This document shows positions 44,017 to 52,222 of a DNA stretch of 64,000 bases, piece after piece. A program made the translations under genes and the position numbers. Below the pieces are notes generated by a model. That model made no database searches. It saw only the letters and a list, made by a program, of their open reading frames with translations, and was not told where the DNA came from. Every line of letters starts with the position of its first letter. The first letter of the stretch is position 1. The DNA is from CAZSDP01 sp964605665 (GTDB taxonomy: Bacteria > Planctomycetota > UBA8108 > UBA1146), in the NCBI GenBank assembly GCA_964605665.1, contig CAZSDP010000021.1, positions 1-64,000 of the forward strand, in the 5' to 3' direction.

Positions 44017-44477
44017 CGAGTTCCTTTCCGATCGTCGGTTTGGGTGGTGTACTCGACCAGTTCGACGAGAACTCCTCCCGCGGTGGAAGGGTGGAGAAAT
44101 GCCACCTTCGTGCCGCGACTGCCTGGAACGGAGCTTTCTTGGATCATACGAGAGCCAGCTCTCTTCAACTTGGTCAAGATCTCCTCGATATTCTCGACGC
44201 GGTAAGCCACATGATGCAGCCCACGCCGTCCTTGATTGAGGAACTTTGCAATTGGAGACTCGGGTGAAGTGGGCTCGAGTAGTTCAGTCTTTGCCATTCC
44301 GGTAGAAAGAAATGCAACGCGTACCTTTTGCGATGGTACTTCTTCAGTGCCGAGAACGGTTGCGCCCAGCTGATCGCGCCAAAATGGGAGAGCCGATTCC
44401 AAATCGGGCACCGCGATCGCGACATGGTCGAGCGCAAGTGCCCCTTCGAGGAGCGGGGGAGGAGCATGATCACTCAT
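44013..44477 (-). CDS. mce: Methylmalonyl-CoA epimerase
   Basis: Converts (2S)- to (2R)-methylmalonyl-CoA between the carboxylase and mutase. The 154 residues form a vicinal-oxygen-chelate fold: ALDHVAIAVPDLESALPFW opens the first module, with LEPTSPESPIAKFL and GLHHVAYRVENIEEIL following. The metal ligands His, Gln/Glu and His are in place, including GGVLVELVEY near the end. Overlaps both neighbours by 4 bp. Confidence 0.95.
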   Translation of the reverse strand: MSDHAPPPLLEGALALDHVAIAVPDLESALPFWRDQLGATVLGTEEVPSQKVRVAFLSTGMAKTELLEPTSPESPIAKFLNQGRRGLHHVAYRVENIEEILTKLKRAGSRMIQESSVPGSRGTKVAFLHPSTAGGVLVELVEYTTQTDDRKGTR

Positions 44478-44911
44478 TGAACTTCCTCCTCAGGTCGAAG
44501 CTGTTGATGCAGATCGTTCACGATGGTGTCCAACGGAGTACCTGGTGGATAGAGCATCGAAAAACCGGCCTTTTGGAGGGTGTCCACGTCTTTCTTGGGA
44601 ATGATTCCTCCGCCAAACAGAACGATGTCACTCGCTCCCTCACTAGAGAGCAGTTCGCTGACTCGAGTGAAGTGCTGTTGATGGGCGCCAGAGAGACTCG
44701 ACAGACCGATCGCTTCGACGTCTTCGGCGAGAGCCGCCTGAACAATCGACTCGGGAGTGGCTCGGAGTCCGGTATAGATCACTTCCATTCCCGCATCCCG
44801 CAGCGCCCGTAGGACGAGCCGAATTCCACGGTCGTGACCATCGAGCCCAGGCTTGGCGAGTAGGACGCGGATTGGACCGGTTCGTGGTGAAGCGTCACGG
44901 CGTTCAGGCAT
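44474..44911 (-). CDS. Methylmalonyl-CoA mutase, cobalamin-binding small subunit
   Basis: 145 residues from ATG 44911 (overlaps the large-subunit stop by 8 bp). A TTG at 44929 is a longer option. The B12-binding fold begins RVLLAKPGLDGHDRG, with the DxHxxG lower-ligand motif whose His coordinates cobalt. IGLSSLSGAHQ (SxL) and DIVLFGGGIIPKKD (GG) complete the hallmark set. It acts with the separately encoded catalytic subunit, an arrangement seen in archaea and some bacteria. Confidence 0.95.
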   Translation of the reverse strand: MPERRDASPRTGPIRVLLAKPGLDGHDRGIRLVLRALRDAGMEVIYTGLRATPESIVQAALAEDVEAIGLSSLSGAHQQHFTRVSELLSSEGASDIVLFGGGIIPKKDVDTLQKAGFSMLYPPGTPLDTIVNDLHQQLRPEEEVQ

Positions 44912-46568
44912 GATCTCGGTATTCTCCAAAGATTGTGGTCAATGTTTCGGAAATCTCGCCGAGAGTCACTCCGCGCTCGACTGCAGCGATGAGTGTAGGC
45001 ATTAGATTCTCAGCTCCTCGCGCAACCTCGGCAATCGAATTTCTAGCGTCCTCGATCTCCTCAGAATGACGCTCTGATCGGAAAGCTGTTAGTTGTTCTC
45101 GGCGCGCTTCTTCAACCGCGGGATCGACACTGAACGAGGCCTCGGGAATCTCTGCGCCTTCAGAAACTCCGATGGGAGTACTCTCTCCCGAGTCGATCGC
45201 GACCTGTGCCCGGTAGGCACTCGATTCGATTTTTCGCCGTATGAACCCGTCGACGATTGCTGACACGGTACCGCCCTTTTGGTCGATTTCTTCGATCAAC
45301 GCCTGTGCTCGTTCTTCCACGGCATCGGTCAGAGATTCGATGTAGGGCGATCCTCCGAGGGGGTCGGCGACATCGGTGACTCCGCTCTCCTTCGCCAAGA
45401 TCTGCTGAGTTCTTAGAGCGACTTGCGCCGCTTCCTGCGAAGGTAAAGACAGAGCTTCATCTGAAGAATTGGTATGCAGAGATTGGGTGCCACCCATAAC
45501 CGCTGCCAGTGCTTGTACGGTGACACGAACAACATTGTTGTCCGGTTCATGGGCGGTCAAAGTCGAACCGCCGGTCTGAGTGTGAAATCTGAGTTGGCAA
45601 GCTGCGTCTTCGGTGATCCCAAATCGCTCGCGGCAGATTGTCGCCCACATTCGACGAGCAGCGCGAAACTTGGCGACCTCCTCGAAGAAGTGGTTGTGTG
45701 CATTGAAGAAGAAACTCAGACGGCGGCCGACCTGGCACAAATCGAGGCCCCGCTCTTGGCAAGATTCAAGGTAGGCAATTCCGTCCGCCAAGGTGAAGGC
45801 AACTTCTTCGACCGCTGTCGCTCCTGCTTCGCGAATGTGATAACCCGAAATGCTGATCGGGTAGAAGTTCTTCAGCTCTTTCGAGGCATACTCGATCACG
45901 TCGACAGCCAGACGAAGTGATGGTTCGACGGGGAATCTTTGGGTTCCCCGCGCGATGAATTCCTTCAGGATGTCATTTTGTACCGTTCCTCTGAGGAGCG
46001 AAGGATCGATCCCTCGTCTCTTTGCCAAGGCGACCAAGAACGCCAATAGAATCGACGCGGTTGAATTGATCGTCATCGAGATCGAAACTCGATCGAGAGG
46101 GATTCCGTCGAGGAGCGTATCGAGATCATCAAGGGTGGAAATCGGCACACCGACTCGCCCAACTTCGCCGATCGCCTCCGAGGCATCGGAGTCGTAACCG
46201 ATTTGAGTCGGCAGATCGAATGCTACAGAGAGTCCCGTTTGGCCCTTCTCCAACAGAAAGCGAAATCGCTCATTGGTTTCCTTCGGGGAGCTGTAACCAG
46301 CGTACTGTCGCATCGTCCACAAGCGACTTCGGTACATGCTGGCATGTAACCCACGGGTGAATGGAAACTCTCCTGGACCTCGCTCTGAAGGGTCATTGCT
46401 ATAGAGCGGGTCGAGAGTGATCTCGGAGGAAGTCTCGAATTGGGCTTTTCGTTCACGATGGCGGGCGAGAGTCGGTTCGTACATCTCTCGTTTCCAACGC
46501 GCTGTCGCGTTGCCGTGGTCAGCGGTTGGACCTTCGGAGGCTGTATCATCCGGCTGGGGTGGATTCAA
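44904..46568 (-). CDS. Methylmalonyl-CoA mutase, catalytic large subunit
   Basis: Adenosylcobalamin-dependent isomerisation of (R)-methylmalonyl-CoA to succinyl-CoA. The TTG at 46568 is chosen: GGAGGAG lies seven bases upstream and the codon overlaps the birA stop (TTGA). This gives 554 residues, standard for the separate large subunit. Key sequences are MYRSRLWTMRQYAGYSSPKETN, GQTGLSVAFDLPTQIGYDSD, GYHIREAGATAVEE, FHTQTGGSTLTAHEPDNN and GGTQSLHTNSSDEALSLP. The cobalamin domain is in the next gene. The G-protein chaperone MeaB/ArgK is not seen in the window. Confidence 0.96.
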   Translation of the reverse strand: MNPPQPDDTASEGPTADHGNATARWKREMYEPTLARHRERKAQFETSSEITLDPLYSNDPSERGPGEFPFTRGLHASMYRSRLWTMRQYAGYSSPKETNERFRFLLEKGQTGLSVAFDLPTQIGYDSDASEAIGEVGRVGVPISTLDDLDTLLDGIPLDRVSISMTINSTASILLAFLVALAKRRGIDPSLLRGTVQNDILKEFIARGTQRFPVEPSLRLAVDVIEYASKELKNFYPISISGYHIREAGATAVEEVAFTLADGIAYLESCQERGLDLCQVGRRLSFFFNAHNHFFEEVAKFRAARRMWATICRERFGITEDAACQLRFHTQTGGSTLTAHEPDNNVVRVTVQALAAVMGGTQSLHTNSSDEALSLPSQEAAQVALRTQQILAKESGVTDVADPLGGSPYIESLTDAVEERAQALIEEIDQKGGTVSAIVDGFIRRKIESSAYRAQVAIDSGESTPIGVSEGAEIPEASFSVDPAVEEARREQLTAFRSERHSEEIEDARNSIAEVARGAENLMPTLIAAVERGVTLGEISETLTTIFGEYRDHA

Positions 46569-47485
46569 AGTGGGTCTCCTCCGTGATCGCGGAGATGTTC
46601 GATTTCTCCCGCCCGCAACGTTCGGCGAATCGGTGCCGGGTGGTCGAAGAGCTGTTCGGGACTCTGTCCGGCGGCAGACTCTTCGATGACCAACCCACCG
46701 TCTTCTGCCAGTTCGATTGCCCGGCCGACGCGCCAACGTGGTGACTCGGCCGCTCTTGGGAGCTCCGATGATTCCAGTTCGAGTCCAGATTGGAACCAGC
46801 GGACCGACTGTCCGATGGTCACCATCCGCATTCGGAGTCGGCGCAGGGAACTCGCTCTGCCCCCCGGTGCCCGGTCCTCAGCCAATCTCCGATCGAAGGT
46901 GCACAGGATACGCGGAAGCAGTTCTGTGGGGGAGGGAGAGTGCCCGAATTCCCGTTGAATTGAGGTCGGTTGCAGGTGGGGGAAGCGTTGCGGGGTGAGG
47001 ATGGCAGGATCGAGGCAGAGGTCGAGGCCGACTCCGAAAATCAACCAGAAGCCACCACGGGGGCTCTGCTCCACTTCGGTGATGACTCCACCCCACTTCT
47101 TCCCGCTGACCAGGAGGTCGTTCGGCCATTTGAGTCCGAGTTGTGGAGAGAGTTTCGGTGTCGAGATTGGAGTGGGAGGATGGTCGAGGAGGAGCTCTTC
47201 GGTCGCTTCCAAGGCGGCGAGCCCGAGTAGTAATCCGAGAAACGGATCGGCGGGGGCCGTTGCTGCGACTCCGAGCGAGACCCATAGTCCCCCTTCGGGA
47301 CTCTCCCAGCGATTGCCTCGCCTTCCTCTCCCTGCGCGCTGTCGGTCGGCGCGGATGGCGATCGGAGGAGGAAATCCCTCTCGAAGAAGGGAGCGCACGA
47401 CGTCCTGAGTCGAGTCGACGGAGGATCGTTCTTCCAGATGCCAGCCTGGTGCCGGTCGGTGCATAGGAATCGTGACCTTTCTCAT
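46565..47485 (-). CDS. birA: Biotin-protein ligase (BirA catalytic domain, no DNA-binding domain)
   Basis: Attaches biotin to the carrier Lys, here probably Lys139 of the carrier encoded at the end of the same operon. 306 residues. The ligase core shows the biotinyl-AMP loop GRGRRGNRW, WVSLGV, LKWPNDLLVSGKKWGGVITE and a C-terminal beta domain with ELAEDGGLVIE. There is no helix-turn-helix at the N-terminus, so it is not a repressor. A start at 47464 is an alternative. First gene of the seven-gene operon. Confidence 0.93.
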   Translation of the reverse strand: MRKVTIPMHRPAPGWHLEERSSVDSTQDVVRSLLREGFPPPIAIRADRQRAGRGRRGNRWESPEGGLWVSLGVAATAPADPFLGLLLGLAALEATEELLLDHPPTPISTPKLSPQLGLKWPNDLLVSGKKWGGVITEVEQSPRGGFWLIFGVGLDLCLDPAILTPQRFPHLQPTSIQREFGHSPSPTELLPRILCTFDRRLAEDRAPGGRASSLRRLRMRMVTIGQSVRWFQSGLELESSELPRAAESPRWRVGRAIELAEDGGLVIEESAAGQSPEQLFDHPAPIRRTLRAGEIEHLRDHGGDPL

Positions 47486-47553
47486 GAACTGTACTCGGTC
47501 TAGATCGTAGCTGATTTCAGCTCCAGGATCGAAGCGACTCTCCTCCTAGTGTC

Positions 47554-47568
47554 CCTTCCGAGGGAAGG
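47554..47568. promoter_or_regulatory. Dyad in the birA-merR divergent region, possible operator
   Basis: CCTTCC-GAG-GGAAGG is a perfect 6-bp inverted repeat lying 20 bp before the merR start and 69 bp from the birA start. MerR-family regulators bind such dyads in divergent promoters. No clear -35/-10 pair was identified. Confidence 0.35.
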
Positions 47569-47587
47569 CTGTGGTACCCTCTCCGAC

Positions 47588-47908
47588 ATGACGGATTCGG
47601 AAGAGAGAGAAGAGAAACTAGTGAAGACGGGGGAGGTTCTCGAACGCGCGGGAATCTCTCGCCAGGTCTTGTATCGATACATGCAACTCGACCTGATCGT
47701 ACCCGTACGAACGACTGGTTCGGGGAGAAATGAATTCTCTCCCAAGGTTTTCCGCATTTTGGAGTTGATCGAGCGGATGAAAGACCACGGTTACACTCTG
47801 CGTGACATCAAGGACCTCGTGGGAAAAAAAATGGCGACTCAGCAACAACGACTCGAACTCCTCGACCAATTGGATGCCGAGAGTGAATCCGATGGTCAGA
47901 AGGAGTGA
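47588..47908 (+). CDS. MerR family transcriptional regulator
   Basis: 106 residues from ATG 47588. The winged helix (about 11-80) has LVKTGEVLERAGISRQVLYRYMQLDLIVPVR, then FSPKVFRILELIERMKDHGYTLRDIKDLV, the standard MerR pattern. The tail is a short coiled coil with no ligand-binding domain and no cysteines. It is divergent from the propionyl-CoA operon, so it may regulate that operon; this is inference from position. Confidence 0.88.
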   Translation: MTDSEEREEKLVKTGEVLERAGISRQVLYRYMQLDLIVPVRTTGSGRNEFSPKVFRILELIERMKDHGYTLRDIKDLVGKKMATQQQRLELLDQLDAESESDGQKE

Positions 47909-47986
47909 TTCTCGAAGCCCTGCTTGCCGACGCGGCCGCCTGCCAGAATTCCAAGCCCCCCCAGTTGAGGAACCGACGAGGAGACC

Positions 47987-48463
47987 ATGTCATCATCGGA
48001 ATTGAGAGTCTTTCCGAATGCCCTCGCGGAAGGCGCAACTCAGCTACGGGTTCGCTATGAAGAGACCGATTGTGCGGGAGTTGGCTATCACGCGAATTCT
48101 CTGGTGTGGTTTGAATGCTCTAGGACAGAGCTTCTTCGCAAACTGGGGTTCACCTACCGGCGGTTGGAAGAAGACGGGTGGATGTTGACGGTCACGGAAC
48201 TTGCCGCAAAGTACCGTCGTTCTGTCTATTACGACGATCTCTTGACGATTCATTGTGGAATTGTTGAGGCGAGTGGGGCGCGCCTTCGAATCGAGTACGA
48301 GGTTCGTCAAGAAAATCGAACCCTGTGCACGACCGGTTTCACAGTTCTTGGTTGTGTCGATACTGAAACGGTTCGGCCACGCCGTCTTCCGCCGAAGCTC
48401 GTCGAGAGACTGAATCATGAGCCGACATTCTTCACTCTAGAAGGAGCGTTCAATGGCGACTGA
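47987..48463 (+). CDS. Acyl-CoA thioesterase of the YbgC/4HBT family
   Basis: 158 residues, hot-dog fold. The hallmark is VRYEETDCAGVGYHANSLVWFECSRTELLRKLG. The Asp in 'ETDCAG' aligns with the catalytic Asp of YbgC-type thioesterases (usually 'DTDAMGVVYH'), with His following at GYHAN. It hydrolyses short or aromatic acyl-CoAs in the family; the substrate here is unknown. The stop overlaps the FHA gene start by 11 bp, indicating coupling. Confidence 0.9.
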   Translation: MSSSELRVFPNALAEGATQLRVRYEETDCAGVGYHANSLVWFECSRTELLRKLGFTYRRLEEDGWMLTVTELAAKYRRSVYYDDLLTIHCGIVEASGARLRIEYEVRQENRTLCTTGFTVLGCVDTETVRPRRLPPKLVERLNHEPTFFTLEGAFNGD

Positions 48464-49331
48464 TCCTCAGCTTCCACAACCAGAAGATGCGGATCTTCCA
48501 GACGGCTCAGATTCTGGAGAGAATCTGGCAAGTCAATCTTGTCAGCTGTATCTCGCTGTCTTTGATGATCAGCTTCGACGAATCCCGATCGAGGATGGCA
48601 CGTTAATCATCGGCCGGTCTCGAAATTCCCACCTGAGGATTCATGACCATCTTCTGAGTCGAAAACACTGCACCTTGACGAGAACTGGAGAGCACGTTTT
48701 GCTCTCAGACCTAAATTCTTCGAATGGGTCCTATGTCAATGGTGAACGGGTTTCAACTGCGCAGCTCACTGTCGACGACATCGTTGAGTTCGGGAAGACC
48801 GTCATGGTGATTTTTGACGGTGAAGGTTGGAGTCGTGGAGACGGCATGCTCAACCTCCGCAATCCAGTCAAGGCTCAAGAATTGGTGCAGAGACTGCGAG
48901 AGGGAGGAGTTGGGATCGAAGTACAGGGCTCACCTCCAGCACCCCCAGATCCGGGAATTCGGTCTCAGAAGGGGCTCACCGTCGACGAGCGGAATTTCTT
49001 GGCGTGGCTGGAGCAGGGAGAGCGCAATATTCTGCCCGATCTGGTTGGAGAGTATCTCAACCACAAGTTGATTTCATTGCTTGTACGAAAGTCTCCACGG
49101 GTCAGAAGCGCCTTTACGAGTGTACTGGAATCGATGATGAGGCCAGAGTTCTTCAAGCAGGTCGATGATGTCTCTGAACTGCGAAAGGTCGTTCGGACCC
49201 TCGTCGAGGAGGAGCTCGCAGATCTTCCAAGAGAGTTGCTTGAGGCCGAGGCCTTGGAGGATCGAGGGCTGCTCGAGCCAGATCCTGAGCCCTTGTCTGA
49301 TGAAGAAGGTGGGAGCGATGCGAGTGTATGA
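48453..49331 (+). CDS. FHA-domain protein
   Basis: 292 residues. A FHA domain (about 32-125) with IIGRSRNSHLRI, LLSRKHCTL and SDLNSSNGSYVNG carries the phosphothreonine-binding Arg, Ser and Asn residues. It should bind phosphorylated partners of Hanks-type kinases. The C-terminal half (about 165-290) is helical and acidic with no recognised domain. Overlaps the thioesterase by 11 bp and the VWA gene by 14 bp, so the three genes are co-expressed. Confidence 0.9.
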   Translation: MATDPQLPQPEDADLPDGSDSGENLASQSCQLYLAVFDDQLRRIPIEDGTLIIGRSRNSHLRIHDHLLSRKHCTLTRTGEHVLLSDLNSSNGSYVNGERVSTAQLTVDDIVEFGKTVMVIFDGEGWSRGDGMLNLRNPVKAQELVQRLREGGVGIEVQGSPPAPPDPGIRSQKGLTVDERNFLAWLEQGERNILPDLVGEYLNHKLISLLVRKSPRVRSAFTSVLESMMRPEFFKQVDDVSELRKVVRTLVEEELADLPRELLEAEALEDRGLLEPDPEPLSDEEGGSDASV

Positions 49332-50592
49332 CCGAGGTGGAAAGGTGAGGAGGTGCACCCCTCATCGATTCCTCTTGTTGGTGCTCCTCATCGTTGTGGG
49401 GGGGGCGGATTCCTCCTGTGGACTCTGCATCGATGGCTGGGAAACCGTTCGTGATCAGTTTCGTAGAGCGATCGCCGAAAATGATTCAAATGCCGCACTC
49501 GACGCTCTCGAGAACTTCTCAATTTACGACCGCGAAGAAGTCGCGAAGGTTCTCATCGATTACGGAATCAACCACGTCGATCTGGAAATCTATCGAGAGT
49601 CTGAACAACTCCTAAAGAATCTAAAAGATACCGAGGCGCAGGCGGCAGTCATCGAAGCTGCTGAAGACCATCGTTCCTGGCAGATTCGAGCCGATTGCAC
49701 CCGCGTCATCGCGCACTATCAAACAGATCAGTCATTTCAAACCCTTGTCGACTTGCTGAAAGACAAGAATTGGGTGGTGCGTGTCGAGGCGATTCGCGGT
49801 TTGGGTCAAACTCGAGAACTTCGGGTGGTACCAATTCTGATTGCGCGATTGCCGGAGGAAAAAGGGCGTATCCTCGAAGACCTCGCTGAGACGCTCCAAG
49901 GTCTCACCCTCAAGAAGATTCCAGCGGACCATCGCCGTTGGCAAGTTTGGTGGGATACAGAAGGTGTAGAGTTGAAGCGGCTGCCCGATCCGGAAGAGGG
50001 AAACCAAGGCGAGCGAAAGAGCCTTGGCACCGCGGTCAAACAGGGGCTGTATGGGACGATTGTAAGCGAACGAGTTGCATTTCTATTGGATACCTCAGGA
50101 AGCATGACTGCGGGGACCGATCTCGAAGGGACGAGATTCGAGATTGCGACGAGGGAGTTGATCCGTGTTTTGGAGTCGCAAATCGGCCCGAAATCATACT
50201 TCAATGTGATCTCTTTCGCGGACAAGGTTCAGCAGTACCGCCCCAAGCTGGTAAAGGGAAAAGGCGGAAGTATTCGTAAGGGGATCGACTTTGTGAAACT
50301 CCTGAGGGCGGGAGGAGAAACCAATGTCTACGATGCGTTGGAACTCGCATTCGAGGACCCGAAGGTCGACACGATCTACCTTCTCTCCGACGGAAGCCCA
50401 ACGGTCGGTCGAGAGACGATTCCGACGCTGATCCTCCGGCAGGTTCAAGAGTGGAACCGCTATCGTGGCGTGAAGATTCACTGCATCGGGTTCTTCCCGG
50501 GGGATGCCAGGAATCAGGATAAAGCAGCATGCCGGACCTTTCTGGTCGATCTCGCCGGGGAAAATCGAGGCCGCTACACCGAAATTGACTGA
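49318..50592 (+). CDS. Exported HEAT-repeat / von Willebrand A domain protein
   Basis: 424 residues from ATG 49318 with GGTGGGAG upstream. The signal peptide or lipobox lies at about 10-34 (ADSSC/GLC). HEAT-like repeats follow (about 60-200), then a W-rich turn (RRWQVWWDTEG) and a VWA domain (about 245-420). The MIDAS metal site is intact: LLDTSGSMT (DxSxS), GGETNVYDAL (Thr) and YLLSDGSPTVG (Asp). It probably mediates protein interaction at the envelope. Similar HEAT-VWA proteins are frequent in planctomycetes. Confidence 0.88.
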   Translation: MRVYDRGGKVRRCTPHRFLLLVLLIVVGGADSSCGLCIDGWETVRDQFRRAIAENDSNAALDALENFSIYDREEVAKVLIDYGINHVDLEIYRESEQLLKNLKDTEAQAAVIEAAEDHRSWQIRADCTRVIAHYQTDQSFQTLVDLLKDKNWVVRVEAIRGLGQTRELRVVPILIARLPEEKGRILEDLAETLQGLTLKKIPADHRRWQVWWDTEGVELKRLPDPEEGNQGERKSLGTAVKQGLYGTIVSERVAFLLDTSGSMTAGTDLEGTRFEIATRELIRVLESQIGPKSYFNVISFADKVQQYRPKLVKGKGGSIRKGIDFVKLLRAGGETNVYDALELAFEDPKVDTIYLLSDGSPTVGRETIPTLILRQVQEWNRYRGVKIHCIGFFPGDARNQDKAACRTFLVDLAGENRGRYTEID

Positions 50593-50776
50593 TCTCGTTT
50601 CTCTTTCTAATTTCTGAGCGCCATGGCGCCCCCAAGCCTTGACCAGCGCTCCAGAAACCGTTGGGATAGTGACGCTGCGTTCGAAGTCTTGAGCTGAACA
50701 GTATGTTCAGTGCGGCCGGACGTCGCGGGGTCTGTGTGTATTCAACGTCTTATTGACTTGATCGAAGTGGGTATCG

Positions 50777-52222
50777 ATGTCTGAGCGTGAAACTCCGTTT
50801 GAACCGAAGGCCTCCTTGCGAGACCTTTTGAGCGAAGAAGAATTTCGTGAAATTCTCGCTCCCTTACCTGGCGACGGGGAAGATTCGGGGGGGGAGGACT
50901 CAGACCAAGTCGTCCTGTTATTGAGCGAGTTTCCGGAGGACGCTGAAGAACTGAGCGCGTTCTTGCTCTCAGTCGGCTGCCGAGTTCATCCAGTGGTCGA
51001 TCGCTATCTTGCGTTGGACGCGATGCGCACTTATCAATTCACCTGCTTTGTCATGTCTGTATCGAATGTTGGCAGTGACCTCAGTGGATATCTCGAGCGA
51101 GTTCGCGACGTCGGTTCAGTTCGACGGCTGGGGTTCATCGCCGATCGCGGTGCGTTAGTTCCCAGTTGGCTTGAAGAGGAAGGGGTTCTCATTCGACGTC
51201 CTCTCGAGTCAGCCGATCTGGAGCGCATTTACTCACGCCTTGTCGATGAGCGAGACTCCACTCCGCCTTCGCTGACAGGACCATTGTCGAGTCAGAGTGA
51301 ATTTCCACCGCCATCTTGGGATAGCGCAGAAGATCGTTCGGTCGATCCTGATGAGGAAGAAACGCCCTCACCGGTGGACTTGACCGAGGGACGTCGATTT
51401 GGCCGAAGCCCGCGCAAGATGGGTCGTCGAAAAGGAGAACCGAATTGGCTTGCCGCGGTGCGCGCTTTGTTGGAAGCGCAGCGCAGTGGTGAATCGCTGA
51501 TCCTCGCGTTGCGCCGGTGGGCGGAGTCTGATCCCGCTTGTTTCGGCTGGGGAGAGGTACGAGATGACGGGGGAGAGTTGTTCGTCCGAGCTGGGGGGAG
51601 TCAGCGGGCGGAATTGGTCGCTGCGCTCGCAGTCGAGGTGACCCAACAGACTGACGCTCCGACTCATCCGGAGACAAGAGGAGAGTTTTCTTGCCTTCCA
51701 TCCTTAGAGAGCTGGACCGCTTTCTGGTGGAGAGACCCAGATTTGGGTCGAAGGGGGTGGGAGCAGATGGGGAGCATTCTCTCATTGATCGAAGATCTTC
51801 GAAGGGATCCCCCTGGAGTAGAGCCGATTTCAGGCGCGTCCCGAGACCGGCTGCTGCGGCTGATCGATGGTCGGATGCATGCATGTCGGCGACATGGCGG
51901 AAACTTATCGGTGATCGCGCTCCATTGTGCTGACAAGCAGCAAGTGATGTTCTATCTCGAGACGATCGGTCCTCAACTGCGTGGGGAGGACTATCTGGAA
52001 ATCGTCGATGGCTCGATCTGGATTCTGCTCGATCGTACCGAAGCGACCGCGCCAGACTCCCTTAGCGCAAGACTTCTAGAGGTCGCCGATTCTTCTGAGC
52101 TCCGAGGATTTGGAGTCTCCTGGGCTCCTGGCGGCGATTCCGCGGAAGAGCTCGTCGAGAGGCTTCAGTTGCGACTCGACGAGCCCTCCACAGCTAGCGG
52201 CTTGATTTGGCTCAGTCGTTAG
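50777..52222 (+). CDS. Protein with receiver-like and degenerate GGDEF-like domains
   Basis: 481 residues. The N-terminal domain (about 42-155) has the rhythm of a response-regulator receiver (VVLLLSEFPEDAEELSAFLLSVGCRV), but the phosphoacceptor position reads VMSVSNVGSD without a usable Asp. A linker of about 60 residues rich in Ser, Pro and Asp follows, then a middle helical/GAF-like region. The C-terminus (about 355-470) resembles a GGDEF fold in which the signature is replaced by RGEDYLEIVDG, with GVSWAPGGDSAEELVERL near the end. Neither phosphorylation nor cyclase activity is expected. The stop overlaps the convergent transporter stop (TTAG). Confidence 0.65.
   Translation: MSERETPFEPKASLRDLLSEEEFREILAPLPGDGEDSGGEDSDQVVLLLSEFPEDAEELSAFLLSVGCRVHPVVDRYLALDAMRTYQFTCFVMSVSNVGSDLSGYLERVRDVGSVRRLGFIADRGALVPSWLEEEGVLIRRPLESADLERIYSRLVDERDSTPPSLTGPLSSQSEFPPPSWDSAEDRSVDPDEEETPSPVDLTEGRRFGRSPRKMGRRKGEPNWLAAVRALLEAQRSGESLILALRRWAESDPACFGWGEVRDDGGELFVRAGGSQRAELVAALAVEVTQQTDAPTHPETRGEFSCLPSLESWTAFWWRDPDLGRRGWEQMGSILSLIEDLRRDPPGVEPISGASRDRLLRLIDGRMHACRRHGGNLSVIALHCADKQQVMFYLETIGPQLRGEDYLEIVDGSIWILLDRTEATAPDSLSARLLEVADSSELRGFGVSWAPGGDSAEELVERLQLRLDEPSTASGLIWLSR

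Noticed and set aside
46569..46736. Longer mutase large subunit starting at 46736
   Set aside because: The extra sequence is Arg-rich and overlaps birA. The TTG with GGAGGAG upstream fits the family length.
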